Shown here: piece by piece, positions 9,097-15,740 of the stretch
How positions within the stretch are numbered: the first letter of the stretch is position 1
How the letters are laid out: every line of letters begins with the position of its first letter
NCBI RefSeq assembly: GCF_018742245.1
Contig: NZ_CP036132.1
Span: 4,211,001-4,275,000 of the forward strand
Source of the DNA: Bacillus mycoides
GTDB lineage: Bacteria; Bacillota; Bacilli; Bacillales; Bacillaceae_G
Reading direction: 5' to 3'
DNA: 64,000 nucleotides
The notes under the pieces: generated by a model
Told to the model about the DNA's origin: nothing
The model's input: only the letters and a program-made list of their open reading frames with translations
The model's database searches: none
Program-made: the position numbers and the translations under genes

Positions 9097-9789
9097 CTAC
9101 ATCACTTCCAATTTATAGCCAATTCCCCACAGTGTTTTTATATATTCCGGGTTAGATGGGTCCGTTTCAATCTTCTCGCGTAATCTTCTCATATGAACAT
9201 TAATAACATTATCATCACCATAATATTCTTCATTCCAAACAAGCGTATATATTTGCGCTTTCGTAAAAACACGATTTTGATTCTTCACGAATAGCTTTAA
9301 AATCTCAAATTCTTTTAAAGTAAGTTTAAGCTGTCTTCCCTTTTTCTCCACAGTAAAATTAATTGGGTCAATTATTAAGTCACCAATCTGAATGGTCTCA
9401 TCTTTTAATTCCACAGCTGAATACTTTGTAGACCTTCGAATAGCGGCTTTTACACGTGCTGCCAATTCAATCATAGAAAATGGTTTACAAATGTAATCAT
9501 CCGCGCCAAGCCCTAAGCCAATCGCTTTATCAACATCTGTATCTTTTGCCGACATCATTAAAATCGGAACAGCACTTTTTTCTCGAATGATTCGCACAAC
9601 CTCTAAGCCATCTAACTTTGGCATCATAATATCGAGAATAATCAAATCAAATGAACCTTTTAAAAATGCGTTAACTCCTTCTTCTCCATCAGATGCGATT
9701 GTAACTTGAAAACCTTCTTTTACTAAATATGTTTCAACCATCTCTTGAATTGAGATATCATCTTCAACTAATAAAATATGATATGACAT
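9097..9789 (-). CDS. OmpR-family response regulator (YcbL-like)
   Basis: A 230-residue regulator. The receiver domain has acidic pair ED(D) at 9-11, phosphorylation site Asp53 in LIILDIMMP and Lys in YICKPFS. The C-terminal winged helix has LTLKEFEILKLF and VINVHMRRLREKI. First gene of the two-gene operon with the kinase. Likely target: the direct repeats at 8105-8123. Confidence 0.9.
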   Translation of the reverse strand: MSYHILLVEDDISIQEMVETYLVKEGFQVTIASDGEEGVNAFLKGSFDLIILDIMMPKLDGLEVVRIIREKSAVPILMMSAKDTDVDKAIGLGLGADDYICKPFSMIELAARVKAAIRRSTKYSAVELKDETIQIGDLIIDPINFTVEKKGRQLKLTLKEFEILKLFVKNQNRVFTKAQIYTLVWNEEYYGDDNVINVHMRRLREKIETDPSNPEYIKTLWGIGYKLEVM

Positions 9790-9957
9790 ATTTCTATCCC
9801 CTTTTCACAAATATTAACAATTCAATTGTATCGCAACTGCAAATTAGTTGGTACAATTATATGAATTTTCAAACCAACTTCCCTTCCTTCCTTAACAATG
9901 ATATGATGAAATTCACTACTATTGTTCATAATTAACTTTATATAAAGGAGACTTATC

Positions 9958-10131
9958 ATGTCAGAAAACAAAAAAGTAAGCTTAGCTGATTTAATGCGCG
10001 AACAACTTGCAAAGAAAAAGCAAGGAAATGGAAACGGCTCAAATAATGGAAGTCAAAGTCAAGAAACGAAAAAATTACAAAACCAACAAACGAAGAAAAC
10101 AAACAACCAACGTAGACGTACAGGTGTATAA
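9958..10131 (+). CDS. Small hydrophilic protein upstream of ywbE
   Basis: A 57-residue frame beginning MSENKKVSLADLMREQL and continuing with a Lys/Gln/Asn-rich, probably disordered tail ending RRRTGV. A TAAAGGAG ribosome site lies 8 bases before the ATG. Its stop codon directly touches the ATG of ywbE (TAAATG), which implies translational coupling. Not a family I can name; the high charge and low complexity suggest an RNA- or nucleic-acid-binding tail. Confidence 0.75.
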   Translation: MSENKKVSLADLMREQLAKKKQGNGNGSNNGSQSQETKKLQNQQTKKTNNQRRRTGV

Positions 10132-10326
10132 ATGAGCGGGCAAAAACGGTCTAACGTCGCGCCAGGTCTTGCGGTTGATATTGTGTTAAAACAAGATCAA
10201 CGTACAGGCAAGCTAACAAGAGGAATTGTAAAAGATATTTTAACTAACTCACCCTCTCATCCGCACGGCATTAAAGTACGGTTGCAGGACGGGCAAGTTG
10301 GCAGAGTCCAAAATATCATTCAATAA
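10132..10326 (+). CDS. ywbE: YwbE family protein
   Basis: A 64-residue small basic protein with the YwbE/DUF2196 pattern: VAPGLAVDIVLKQDQRTGKL, then GIVKDILTNSPSHPHGIKVR and DGQVGRVQNI. It looks like a small beta-barrel. Function is unknown. In B. subtilis the gene is next to ywbD, whose likely homologue is the methyltransferase at 10366-11565, and the same pairing holds here but convergently. Confidence 0.85.
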   Translation: MSGQKRSNVAPGLAVDIVLKQDQRTGKLTRGIVKDILTNSPSHPHGIKVRLQDGQVGRVQNIIQ

Positions 10327-10327
10327 G

Positions 10328-10360
10328 AAAAGGAGCTCATTTAAACTTGAGCTCCTTTTT
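10328..10360. terminator. Terminator between ywbE and rRNA methyltransferase
   Basis: Stem AAAAGGAGCTCA/TGAGCTCCTTTTT with a short loop, usable from both sides for the converging genes. Confidence 0.85.
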
Positions 10361-10365
10361 CTTTA

Positions 10366-11565
10366 TTAACCTTTAATTTTCTCGATGAAAACTACTTTTA
10401 AATAGTCTCCTTCTTTAAATTGATCAATTGTACGGAAATCTTCTGGTAAAGAATGTTCTTCTAATATTTTATATTTACCGTTCATTTCTTTGAATGCTGT
10501 ATCGATAAAGCCATTAAACTTTTTCATATCGAATGCGCTACAATTTGTAGAAGCAACGATAATACCGTTATTTTCTGTAATCGCAATTGTTTCTTTTAAT
10601 AAGTTTTTATAATCTTTCGCCGCACTGAACGTATATTTTTTTGAGCGTGCAAAACTTGGAGGGTCAAGTACAACCATATCAAATTTCATCTTTTTCTTAG
10701 CAGCATATTTGAAATATAGAAATACATCTTCTACAATAATATCTTGTGCTTCGTAATCAATTTCATTTACACTAAACTGCTCGATCGTTTTACTTAAGCT
10801 ACGATTTGCAAGGTCAACACTTGTTGTTTTACTTGCGCCGCCAAGTGCTGCAAATACAGAGAAAGCTCCAGTATAAGAGAACATATTTAAAACTGTTCTT
10901 CCTTTTGCATATTTATCACGAATTTGTTTTCGAACGTTACGTTGATCTAAAAATACACCAACCATCGCCCCGTCATTTAAATATACAGCAAAGTTTACAC
11001 CGTTTTCTTTTACGATAAGTGGGAACTCACCGCGCTCTCCTGTTACGAAATCATCACCTTCAATGTACTTTCCTTTCGTATCAAAACGTTTTTTCTCATA
11101 AATCCCTTTGAAGTTTGCTACTTTTTGAAGTGCTGCTACAATCTCATCGCGGAAAGTATAAATCCCTTCACTATACCAACTAATTACGTAATAGCCGTCA
11201 TAATAATCGATAATTAAGCCACCAAGACCGTCACCCTCACCGTTTACCACACGGAATGCTGTTGTATCATTTGATTTATAAAAATCTTTTCGTTTATGTA
11301 AAGCAGATTTTATTTTACTTTCAAAGAAATCCTGATTTATTTGCTCTTTCTCTTTTCTCGTTAAAATCCAGCCATACCCTTTATTTTGTTTTCCATAATA
11401 GCCTTTTCCGATAAATTGGTTCTTCTCATCTACTACGTTGATGATTGTCCCTTCTTCACGAATATCGTTTAAATTTTGAATCGCATCTTTTAAAATAAGC
11501 GGATATCCACTTTTAATTTCTTTTATAAATTTCGGTTTTATTTTTATAGTTACTTCAGATCGCAT
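10366..11565 (-). CDS. Class I SAM-dependent rRNA methyltransferase, RlmI/YwbD-like
   Basis: A 399-residue protein. The N-terminal PUA domain covers about residues 1-75, a linker domain follows, and a Rossmann methyltransferase fold has the SAM motif LNMFSYTGAFSVFAA and the catalytic-loop motif VVLDPPSFARS. This architecture belongs to 23S rRNA m5C methyltransferases of the RlmI/RlmK group. The exact target is not certain for Bacillus. It is preceded by a leader hairpin at 11624-11641. Confidence 0.85.
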   Translation of the reverse strand: MRSEVTIKIKPKFIKEIKSGYPLILKDAIQNLNDIREEGTIINVVDEKNQFIGKGYYGKQNKGYGWILTRKEKEQINQDFFESKIKSALHKRKDFYKSNDTTAFRVVNGEGDGLGGLIIDYYDGYYVISWYSEGIYTFRDEIVAALQKVANFKGIYEKKRFDTKGKYIEGDDFVTGERGEFPLIVKENGVNFAVYLNDGAMVGVFLDQRNVRKQIRDKYAKGRTVLNMFSYTGAFSVFAALGGASKTTSVDLANRSLSKTIEQFSVNEIDYEAQDIIVEDVFLYFKYAAKKKMKFDMVVLDPPSFARSKKYTFSAAKDYKNLLKETIAITENNGIIVASTNCSAFDMKKFNGFIDTAFKEMNGKYKILEEHSLPEDFRTIDQFKEGDYLKVVFIEKIKG

Positions 11566-11623
11566 GTAATGTCTTCCTTTCCATTTGAATGCTTTCTAAT
11601 TAGTAGGAAGCAATGTAAAAAAT

Positions 11624-11641
11624 GAGGCTGAAAAAAGCCTC
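11624..11641 (-). terminator. Hairpin with T-run in the leader of the methyltransferase gene
   Basis: GAGGCT, six-base loop, AGCCTC, followed on the minus strand by ATTTTTT, about 60 bases before the gene start. It has the form of an intrinsic terminator or attenuator. No gene upstream on this strand needs a terminator here. Confidence 0.5.
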
Positions 11642-11731
11642 GTTTCACTATACCATATTATTGCTTTACTCGTACAACTAGCTCATCCTCTCGCTTAATT
11701 GAAAAAAAACTTATATATTTTATCATTACCA

Positions 11732-11760
11732 TTGACAATGATAATGATTTTCACTATCAT
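11732..11760 (+). promoter_or_regulatory. isdG promoter overlapped by a Fur box
   Basis: TTGACA at 11732-11737, a 17-bp spacer and TATCAT at 11755-11760 form a near-consensus sigma-A promoter. The spacer contains TGATAATGATTTTCACTATCA, an inverted-repeat Fur box. Fur with iron should therefore block RNA polymerase directly. Confidence 0.85.
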
Positions 11761-11814
11761 TTAATGTATATGAAACGATGAAAATAATGATAGATTTATA
11801 GGAGGAATAAAGAA

Positions 11815-12138
11815 ATGATTATTGTTACAAATACATCTAAAATTACGAAGGGTGACGCACATAAATTAATTGAGCGCTTTAATAAAGTAGGTAAAGTTGA
11901 AACGATGCCTGGTTTCTTAGGACTAGAAGTTCTTCTAACTGAAAATACAGTTGATTATGATGAAGTAACGATTAGCACTCGTTGGAATGCAAAAGAGGAT
12001 TTCCAAGGTTGGACAAAGAGTACGGCCTTTAAAGATGCGCATTCACATCGTGGTGGATTACCAGATTTTATTATCGATAATAAAATCTCATTCTATGATG
12101 TTAAAATTGTTCGTATGCCAATTGCCGCGGCTCAATAA
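11815..12138 (+). CDS. isdG: Haem-degrading monooxygenase IsdG
   Basis: A 107-residue antibiotic-biosynthesis-monooxygenase fold protein. The catalytic residues known for IsdG/IsdI are in place: Asn6, Trp66 and His76. It opens the haem porphyrin ring in the cytoplasm and frees iron. It converges with the isd operon and has its own Fur-controlled promoter and a GGAGGAA ribosome site. Confidence 0.93.
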   Translation: MIIVTNTSKITKGDAHKLIERFNKVGKVETMPGFLGLEVLLTENTVDYDEVTISTRWNAKEDFQGWTKSTAFKDAHSHRGGLPDFIIDNKISFYDVKIVRMPIAAAQ

Positions 12139-12155
12139 CTTCGTTTTTAATAGTT

Positions 12156-12206
12156 GGTATAGAAGTATGAGAAGGAATACATCTTCTCTACTTCTATACC
12201 TTTTCT
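12156..12206. terminator. Terminator between isdG and srtB
   Basis: GGTATAGAAGTA pairs with TACTTCTATACC with a small bulge and is followed by a T-rich run. It lies between the two converging transcription units. Confidence 0.75.
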
Positions 12207-12210
12207 TTTT

Positions 12211-12975
12211 TCAACTTCTTTTCACCAACTTCGCATGCACGACTAGTCTGCCCGCCTCTGGATCTAGTGCATAATCACACGTTGAAAGTGTTAAAATTTG
12301 ATCATCCGCTGTCACTTTTGTATCTGTTTTATAGAGTGACCTATCCTTAATTTTTTCTAGAAAAGATGCATAGTCTTCATCGCTTCCAAAATCCGTTTCA
12401 ATATAATAGAAATCAGTTGTCGTTGTATATACTGAAAATACTTCTACATCATATCCTTCAAACAAAGTATCGTAGTACAATTTGCGATGAGACATGAAGA
12501 AATCTTCTTCTAATATTTTTTTAAGACTCCCAAACATAGAGCCGTCTTTCATACGATGTCCGTATAGAATTGTATTTCGATTTTGAGATTTTACATCGTT
12601 ACGATGATCCATAAAAATACTGCCTGCCCTCATGTCCTCACCTTTATAATTACGGTATAAATAGTAATCGTTGTCTTTCGCTTGAACAATCGGATAATTA
12701 ATTTGCGTATCATCCACCGTAATCCAGCCAACTATTTCTGGATTAATTTTTTGTAAGGCTTGAAACTGCGCACGTACTGCTCCATCTGATGATTTTTCTT
12801 CCATCGGACTCCTTTGATAAATATCTTGTGCTTCAGCCATTACTTTACGATTTTCATAGTAATCCATGAACATCCCGCCTAATTCATACACGGAGTAGAA
12901 AAAGATACCTAAAAAAGCAACTGTAAGTATTCTTTGAAAAAAGGAATTCTGTTTCTTTTCTTTCTTGCCGCTCAA
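12211..12975 (-). CDS. srtB: Class B sortase
   Basis: A 254-residue transpeptidase with an N-terminal membrane anchor (residues 14-32). His140 (in LYGHRM), Cys233 (LSTCDY) and Arg243 (GRLVVHAKL) form the catalytic set, at the positions I recall for B. anthracis SrtB. It cleaves NPxTG-type signals and links the protein to peptidoglycan. Its substrate is IsdC, encoded at the head of the same operon, which ends in NPKTG. Last gene of the isd operon. Confidence 0.93.
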   Translation of the reverse strand: MSGKKEKKQNSFFQRILTVAFLGIFFYSVYELGGMFMDYYENRKVMAEAQDIYQRSPMEEKSSDGAVRAQFQALQKINPEIVGWITVDDTQINYPIVQAKDNDYYLYRNYKGEDMRAGSIFMDHRNDVKSQNRNTILYGHRMKDGSMFGSLKKILEEDFFMSHRKLYYDTLFEGYDVEVFSVYTTTTDFYYIETDFGSDEDYASFLEKIKDRSLYKTDTKVTADDQILTLSTCDYALDPEAGRLVVHAKLVKRS

Positions 12976-13018
12976 ATTATCACCTCAAAACGGATTACCA
13001 AAGGGATTTAGTCGCCTA

Positions 13019-13789
13019 TCAAATACCCATTGGCACCATATACAATCCTGTATCTTCATCGTGCTTTACAACAACGTCTACACCATATATCGTCTTGATC
13101 ATATCTTCCGTTACGACTTCACCTGGCTTACCCTTCATCACAATTTCTCCATCTTTCATAACGATAATATGATCGCTATAACGGATTGCTTGATTAATGT
13201 CATGTAATACCATAACAATCGTTAAACCATGTACTTCATTTAACTCTTTCACTAACTCTAATATTTCAAGCTGATAGTAAATATCTAAATACGTCGTTGG
13301 TTCGTCTAAAAACAGCATGGGCGTATTTTGCGCTAAAGTCATCGCAATCCAAACACGTTGCCTTTCCCCACCAGATAATGCATGTATTGGCTTATCACGC
13401 TTATCTTGTAGTCTCGTACACGTCAATGCTCTTTCTATTGCTTCGCTATCCTCATCCGTTTGTGTAGAAAAAATATTTTTATATGGCATACGCCCAAAAC
13501 TCGTCAATTTTTCAACTGTAATATCTGCTGGCGCCTCATTTTGCTGATGAACGACCGCTAGCTTTCTAGCAAACTCTTTCGGCTTATACTGGCTAATAGC
13601 TTTCCCATCTAGCATTACTTCTCCGCTACGGGGATCATGATTTCGCGACATAACACCTAGTAATGTTGATTTCCCACAACCATTTGGACCAATAATTGTT
13701 GTAATTTTTCCAACCTCTATCTCACTACTAACAGACTTTAAACGATCCGTTACATTATCATAAGAAAAGGTTACATTTTTAATTTCCAT
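13019..13789 (-). CDS. Haem/iron ABC transporter ATP-binding protein of the isd locus
   Basis: A FhuC-type ATPase of about 256 residues. Walker A is GPNGCGKSTLL, the signature LSGGERQRVWIAM, Walker B PMLFLDEPTTYLD, and the switch histidine is in VLHDINQA. The gene overlaps the upstream permease gene, which implies coupled translation. A GTG at 13801 is an alternative start adding four residues. It powers import of haem captured by IsdC and IsdE. Confidence 0.9.
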   Translation of the reverse strand: MEIKNVTFSYDNVTDRLKSVSSEIEVGKITTIIGPNGCGKSTLLGVMSRNHDPRSGEVMLDGKAISQYKPKEFARKLAVVHQQNEAPADITVEKLTSFGRMPYKNIFSTQTDEDSEAIERALTCTRLQDKRDKPIHALSGGERQRVWIAMTLAQNTPMLFLDEPTTYLDIYYQLEILELVKELNEVHGLTIVMVLHDINQAIRYSDHIIVMKDGEIVMKGKPGEVVTEDMIKTIYGVDVVVKHDEDTGLYMVPMGI

Positions 13790-14762
13790 GAACTCGATCA
13801 CTCTTTCTAAGCAAGAATATTAAGAACGGACCACCGATGACTGCCATAATCGTCGCCGCTGGAATTTCATTAGGCGGTACGATTAGCCTACCAATTGTGT
13901 CTGCCGTTAAAATTAATAACGCACCTGCAAGGGCTGAAAATGGAATAAGTACTTTATGATCTGATCCAACCAGTTGCCTTGAAATATGCGGGATAAGTAA
14001 TCCAACGAAAGCGATAACACCCGCAATTGCAGTTGATACAGCTGCTAAAAGAACAGCAATGCCAGAAATAATAAGGCGTACCCTCGTCACGTGAAGTCCA
14101 AGGTTTTTAGCCGTTTTATCTTGTAGAGATAATAAATTACACCACGCCCCTACAAACAGTGCAAGTATAAGGCCGATTGATCCATATGTAACAAGTACTT
14201 CCACATCGCCCCATGTCTTCATCGTTATATTAGATGTTGTCGTCTGCTTAATACTTTTAATGAAATATCCGCAAATCGTAACGAAAGATTCATTTAAACC
14301 AGTAAACATCGCATTTATCGCTATACCGATCAAAATGATACGCAGCGGACTTAAACCTGATTTCCAAGAAAACGCATAAACGAGATAACAAGCAAACGCA
14401 CCGCCTAAAAACGCGAATAGTGGTGTCCAGAAAAAGAACTGAGGGAATAGCGTAATGATAACAAGCGTCATAAAACTGGCCCCTGAAGATATCCCGATAA
14501 CCCCAGCATCCGCAAGTGGATTTTTCATAACTGCTTGGAAAAGCACACCTGAAACAGCAAGCGCCGCTCCAGTGAAAAGTGCAATGATGATGCGCGGGAA
14601 ACGTAAATCTTTAATGACTTCAACATCTTCATTTGTCCCTGTAAATATACCTTGAAAAAGATCAATGACACCTATTTCTAAACTACCTTTCACAGCGGAT
14701 ACAGTAGTCATAATAACTAGTAATACTGTGACGATGAAGAAACTCCAAATTTTTTTATTCAT
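13779..14762 (-). CDS. isdF: Haem ABC transporter permease IsdF
   Basis: A 327-residue FecCD-family permease with about nine membrane segments. Conserved blocks include AVSGVLFQAVMKNPLADAG near residues 60-85, GVIAFVGLLIPHISRQLVG and GGPFLIFLLRKS at the end. It lies 27 bp after isdE and overlaps the ATPase gene by 11-23 bp. Forms the membrane channel for haem. Confidence 0.92.
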   Translation of the reverse strand: MNKKIWSFFIVTVLLVIMTTVSAVKGSLEIGVIDLFQGIFTGTNEDVEVIKDLRFPRIIIALFTGAALAVSGVLFQAVMKNPLADAGVIGISSGASFMTLVIITLFPQFFFWTPLFAFLGGAFACYLVYAFSWKSGLSPLRIILIGIAINAMFTGLNESFVTICGYFIKSIKQTTTSNITMKTWGDVEVLVTYGSIGLILALFVGAWCNLLSLQDKTAKNLGLHVTRVRLIISGIAVLLAAVSTAIAGVIAFVGLLIPHISRQLVGSDHKVLIPFSALAGALLILTADTIGRLIVPPNEIPAATIMAVIGGPFLIFLLRKSDRVHGN

Positions 14763-14789
14763 CTCAATCTTCCTTTATCTATACATGCA

Positions 14790-15671
14790 TCATGGATACA
14801 TCATTTTCTTTAATTCATCTAAGGCTTCAATAGCTGCTAAATTCCCCGTCGTTCCAAATAAGCGCTCTTCTAAATCGTACACTCTATTATTTTTAACTGC
14901 GGCAAAATGCTTCCAAATGTCGTTCGTTTTAAATTCCTTATCGAACATTTTCACAACTTCATCTGGCATACCATGCGCTGCACGTAAAATAATATCTGGA
15001 TCAGCTTTTTTTAAGTACTCTGTATTAGAAGCTAAATATTCTACTTTCTCACCTTGTACTATATTTTTACCACCTAGTTGTTTTACTAAATCCCCAATAT
15101 AGGAGTGTTCTGTCGCAACTAAATAACTTCCAGGCACTCCAAGTAAAATAAGGACTGTCGGTTCTTTCTTCCCTTTTACTTGTTTTTGAATGTCTGCAAC
15201 CTTTTTATCAAACTTTGTTACGACTGCTTCAGCCTGTTTCTCACGCCCATATGTTTTGCCCAACTCTGTAATTGAGTTTTGCATGTTTTTTAAACTCGTT
15301 AAATTTAAAAAGTTTGCCTTAATGCCCGCTTCATTAAAAACTGGCTTCAACTCATATTCAAGCGTCGTAACAGATAATACTTCTGATGGTTTCATTGATT
15401 TTACTTTTTCCATATCAGGACTCATCGGATTCCCAACTTCAGGTAAACCTTTATAGCGCTTTGGCAAAGTTTTAGAACTTGTAGGAATACCTGCTAAATC
15501 TACTTCTAATGCATCCATAATTTCAGTCACAGCAACTGTCGTTGCAATAACACGTTCCTCACTACTGCTCTTTACCTTTTTTGCCGTTTCTTTTTTTGGT
15601 GATGAGCACCCAGCTATACTAAATAAAAGAATGATAGCCATGAATACACTCGTGATTTTCTTCACTCTCAA
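14790..15671 (-). CDS. isdE: Haem-binding lipoprotein IsdE
   Basis: A 293-residue class III solute-binding protein. The signal peptide ends in a lipobox, FSIAGC, with the lipidated Cys22. The body has two lobes joined by a helix, and contains GNPMSPDMEKVKSMKPS and LVATEHSYIGDLVKQLGG, typical of haem and siderophore receptors. The start is a TTG six bases after AAAGGAG; a GTG two codons later is too far. It receives haem from IsdC at the membrane face. Confidence 0.9.
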   Translation of the reverse strand: MRVKKITSVFMAIILLFSIAGCSSPKKETAKKVKSSSEERVIATTVAVTEIMDALEVDLAGIPTSSKTLPKRYKGLPEVGNPMSPDMEKVKSMKPSEVLSVTTLEYELKPVFNEAGIKANFLNLTSLKNMQNSITELGKTYGREKQAEAVVTKFDKKVADIQKQVKGKKEPTVLILLGVPGSYLVATEHSYIGDLVKQLGGKNIVQGEKVEYLASNTEYLKKADPDIILRAAHGMPDEVVKMFDKEFKTNDIWKHFAAVKNNRVYDLEERLFGTTGNLAAIEALDELKKMMYP

Positions 15672-15700
15672 TCACCACTCCTTTCGGTACAATATGAAAC

Positions 15701-15734
15701 GAGTCTTGATGCATGAAACCATGCATCAAGACTC
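15701..15734. other. Perfect 14-bp hairpin between isdX2 and isdE
   Basis: 15701-15714 (GAGTCTTGATGCAT) is the exact reverse complement of 15721-15734, with a 6-base loop. On the minus strand no T-run follows, so it is not an ordinary terminator. It divides the haemophore genes from the transporter genes inside one operon and could stabilise the upstream RNA end or reduce read-through. Confidence 0.65.
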
Positions 15735-15740
15735 CAAATT

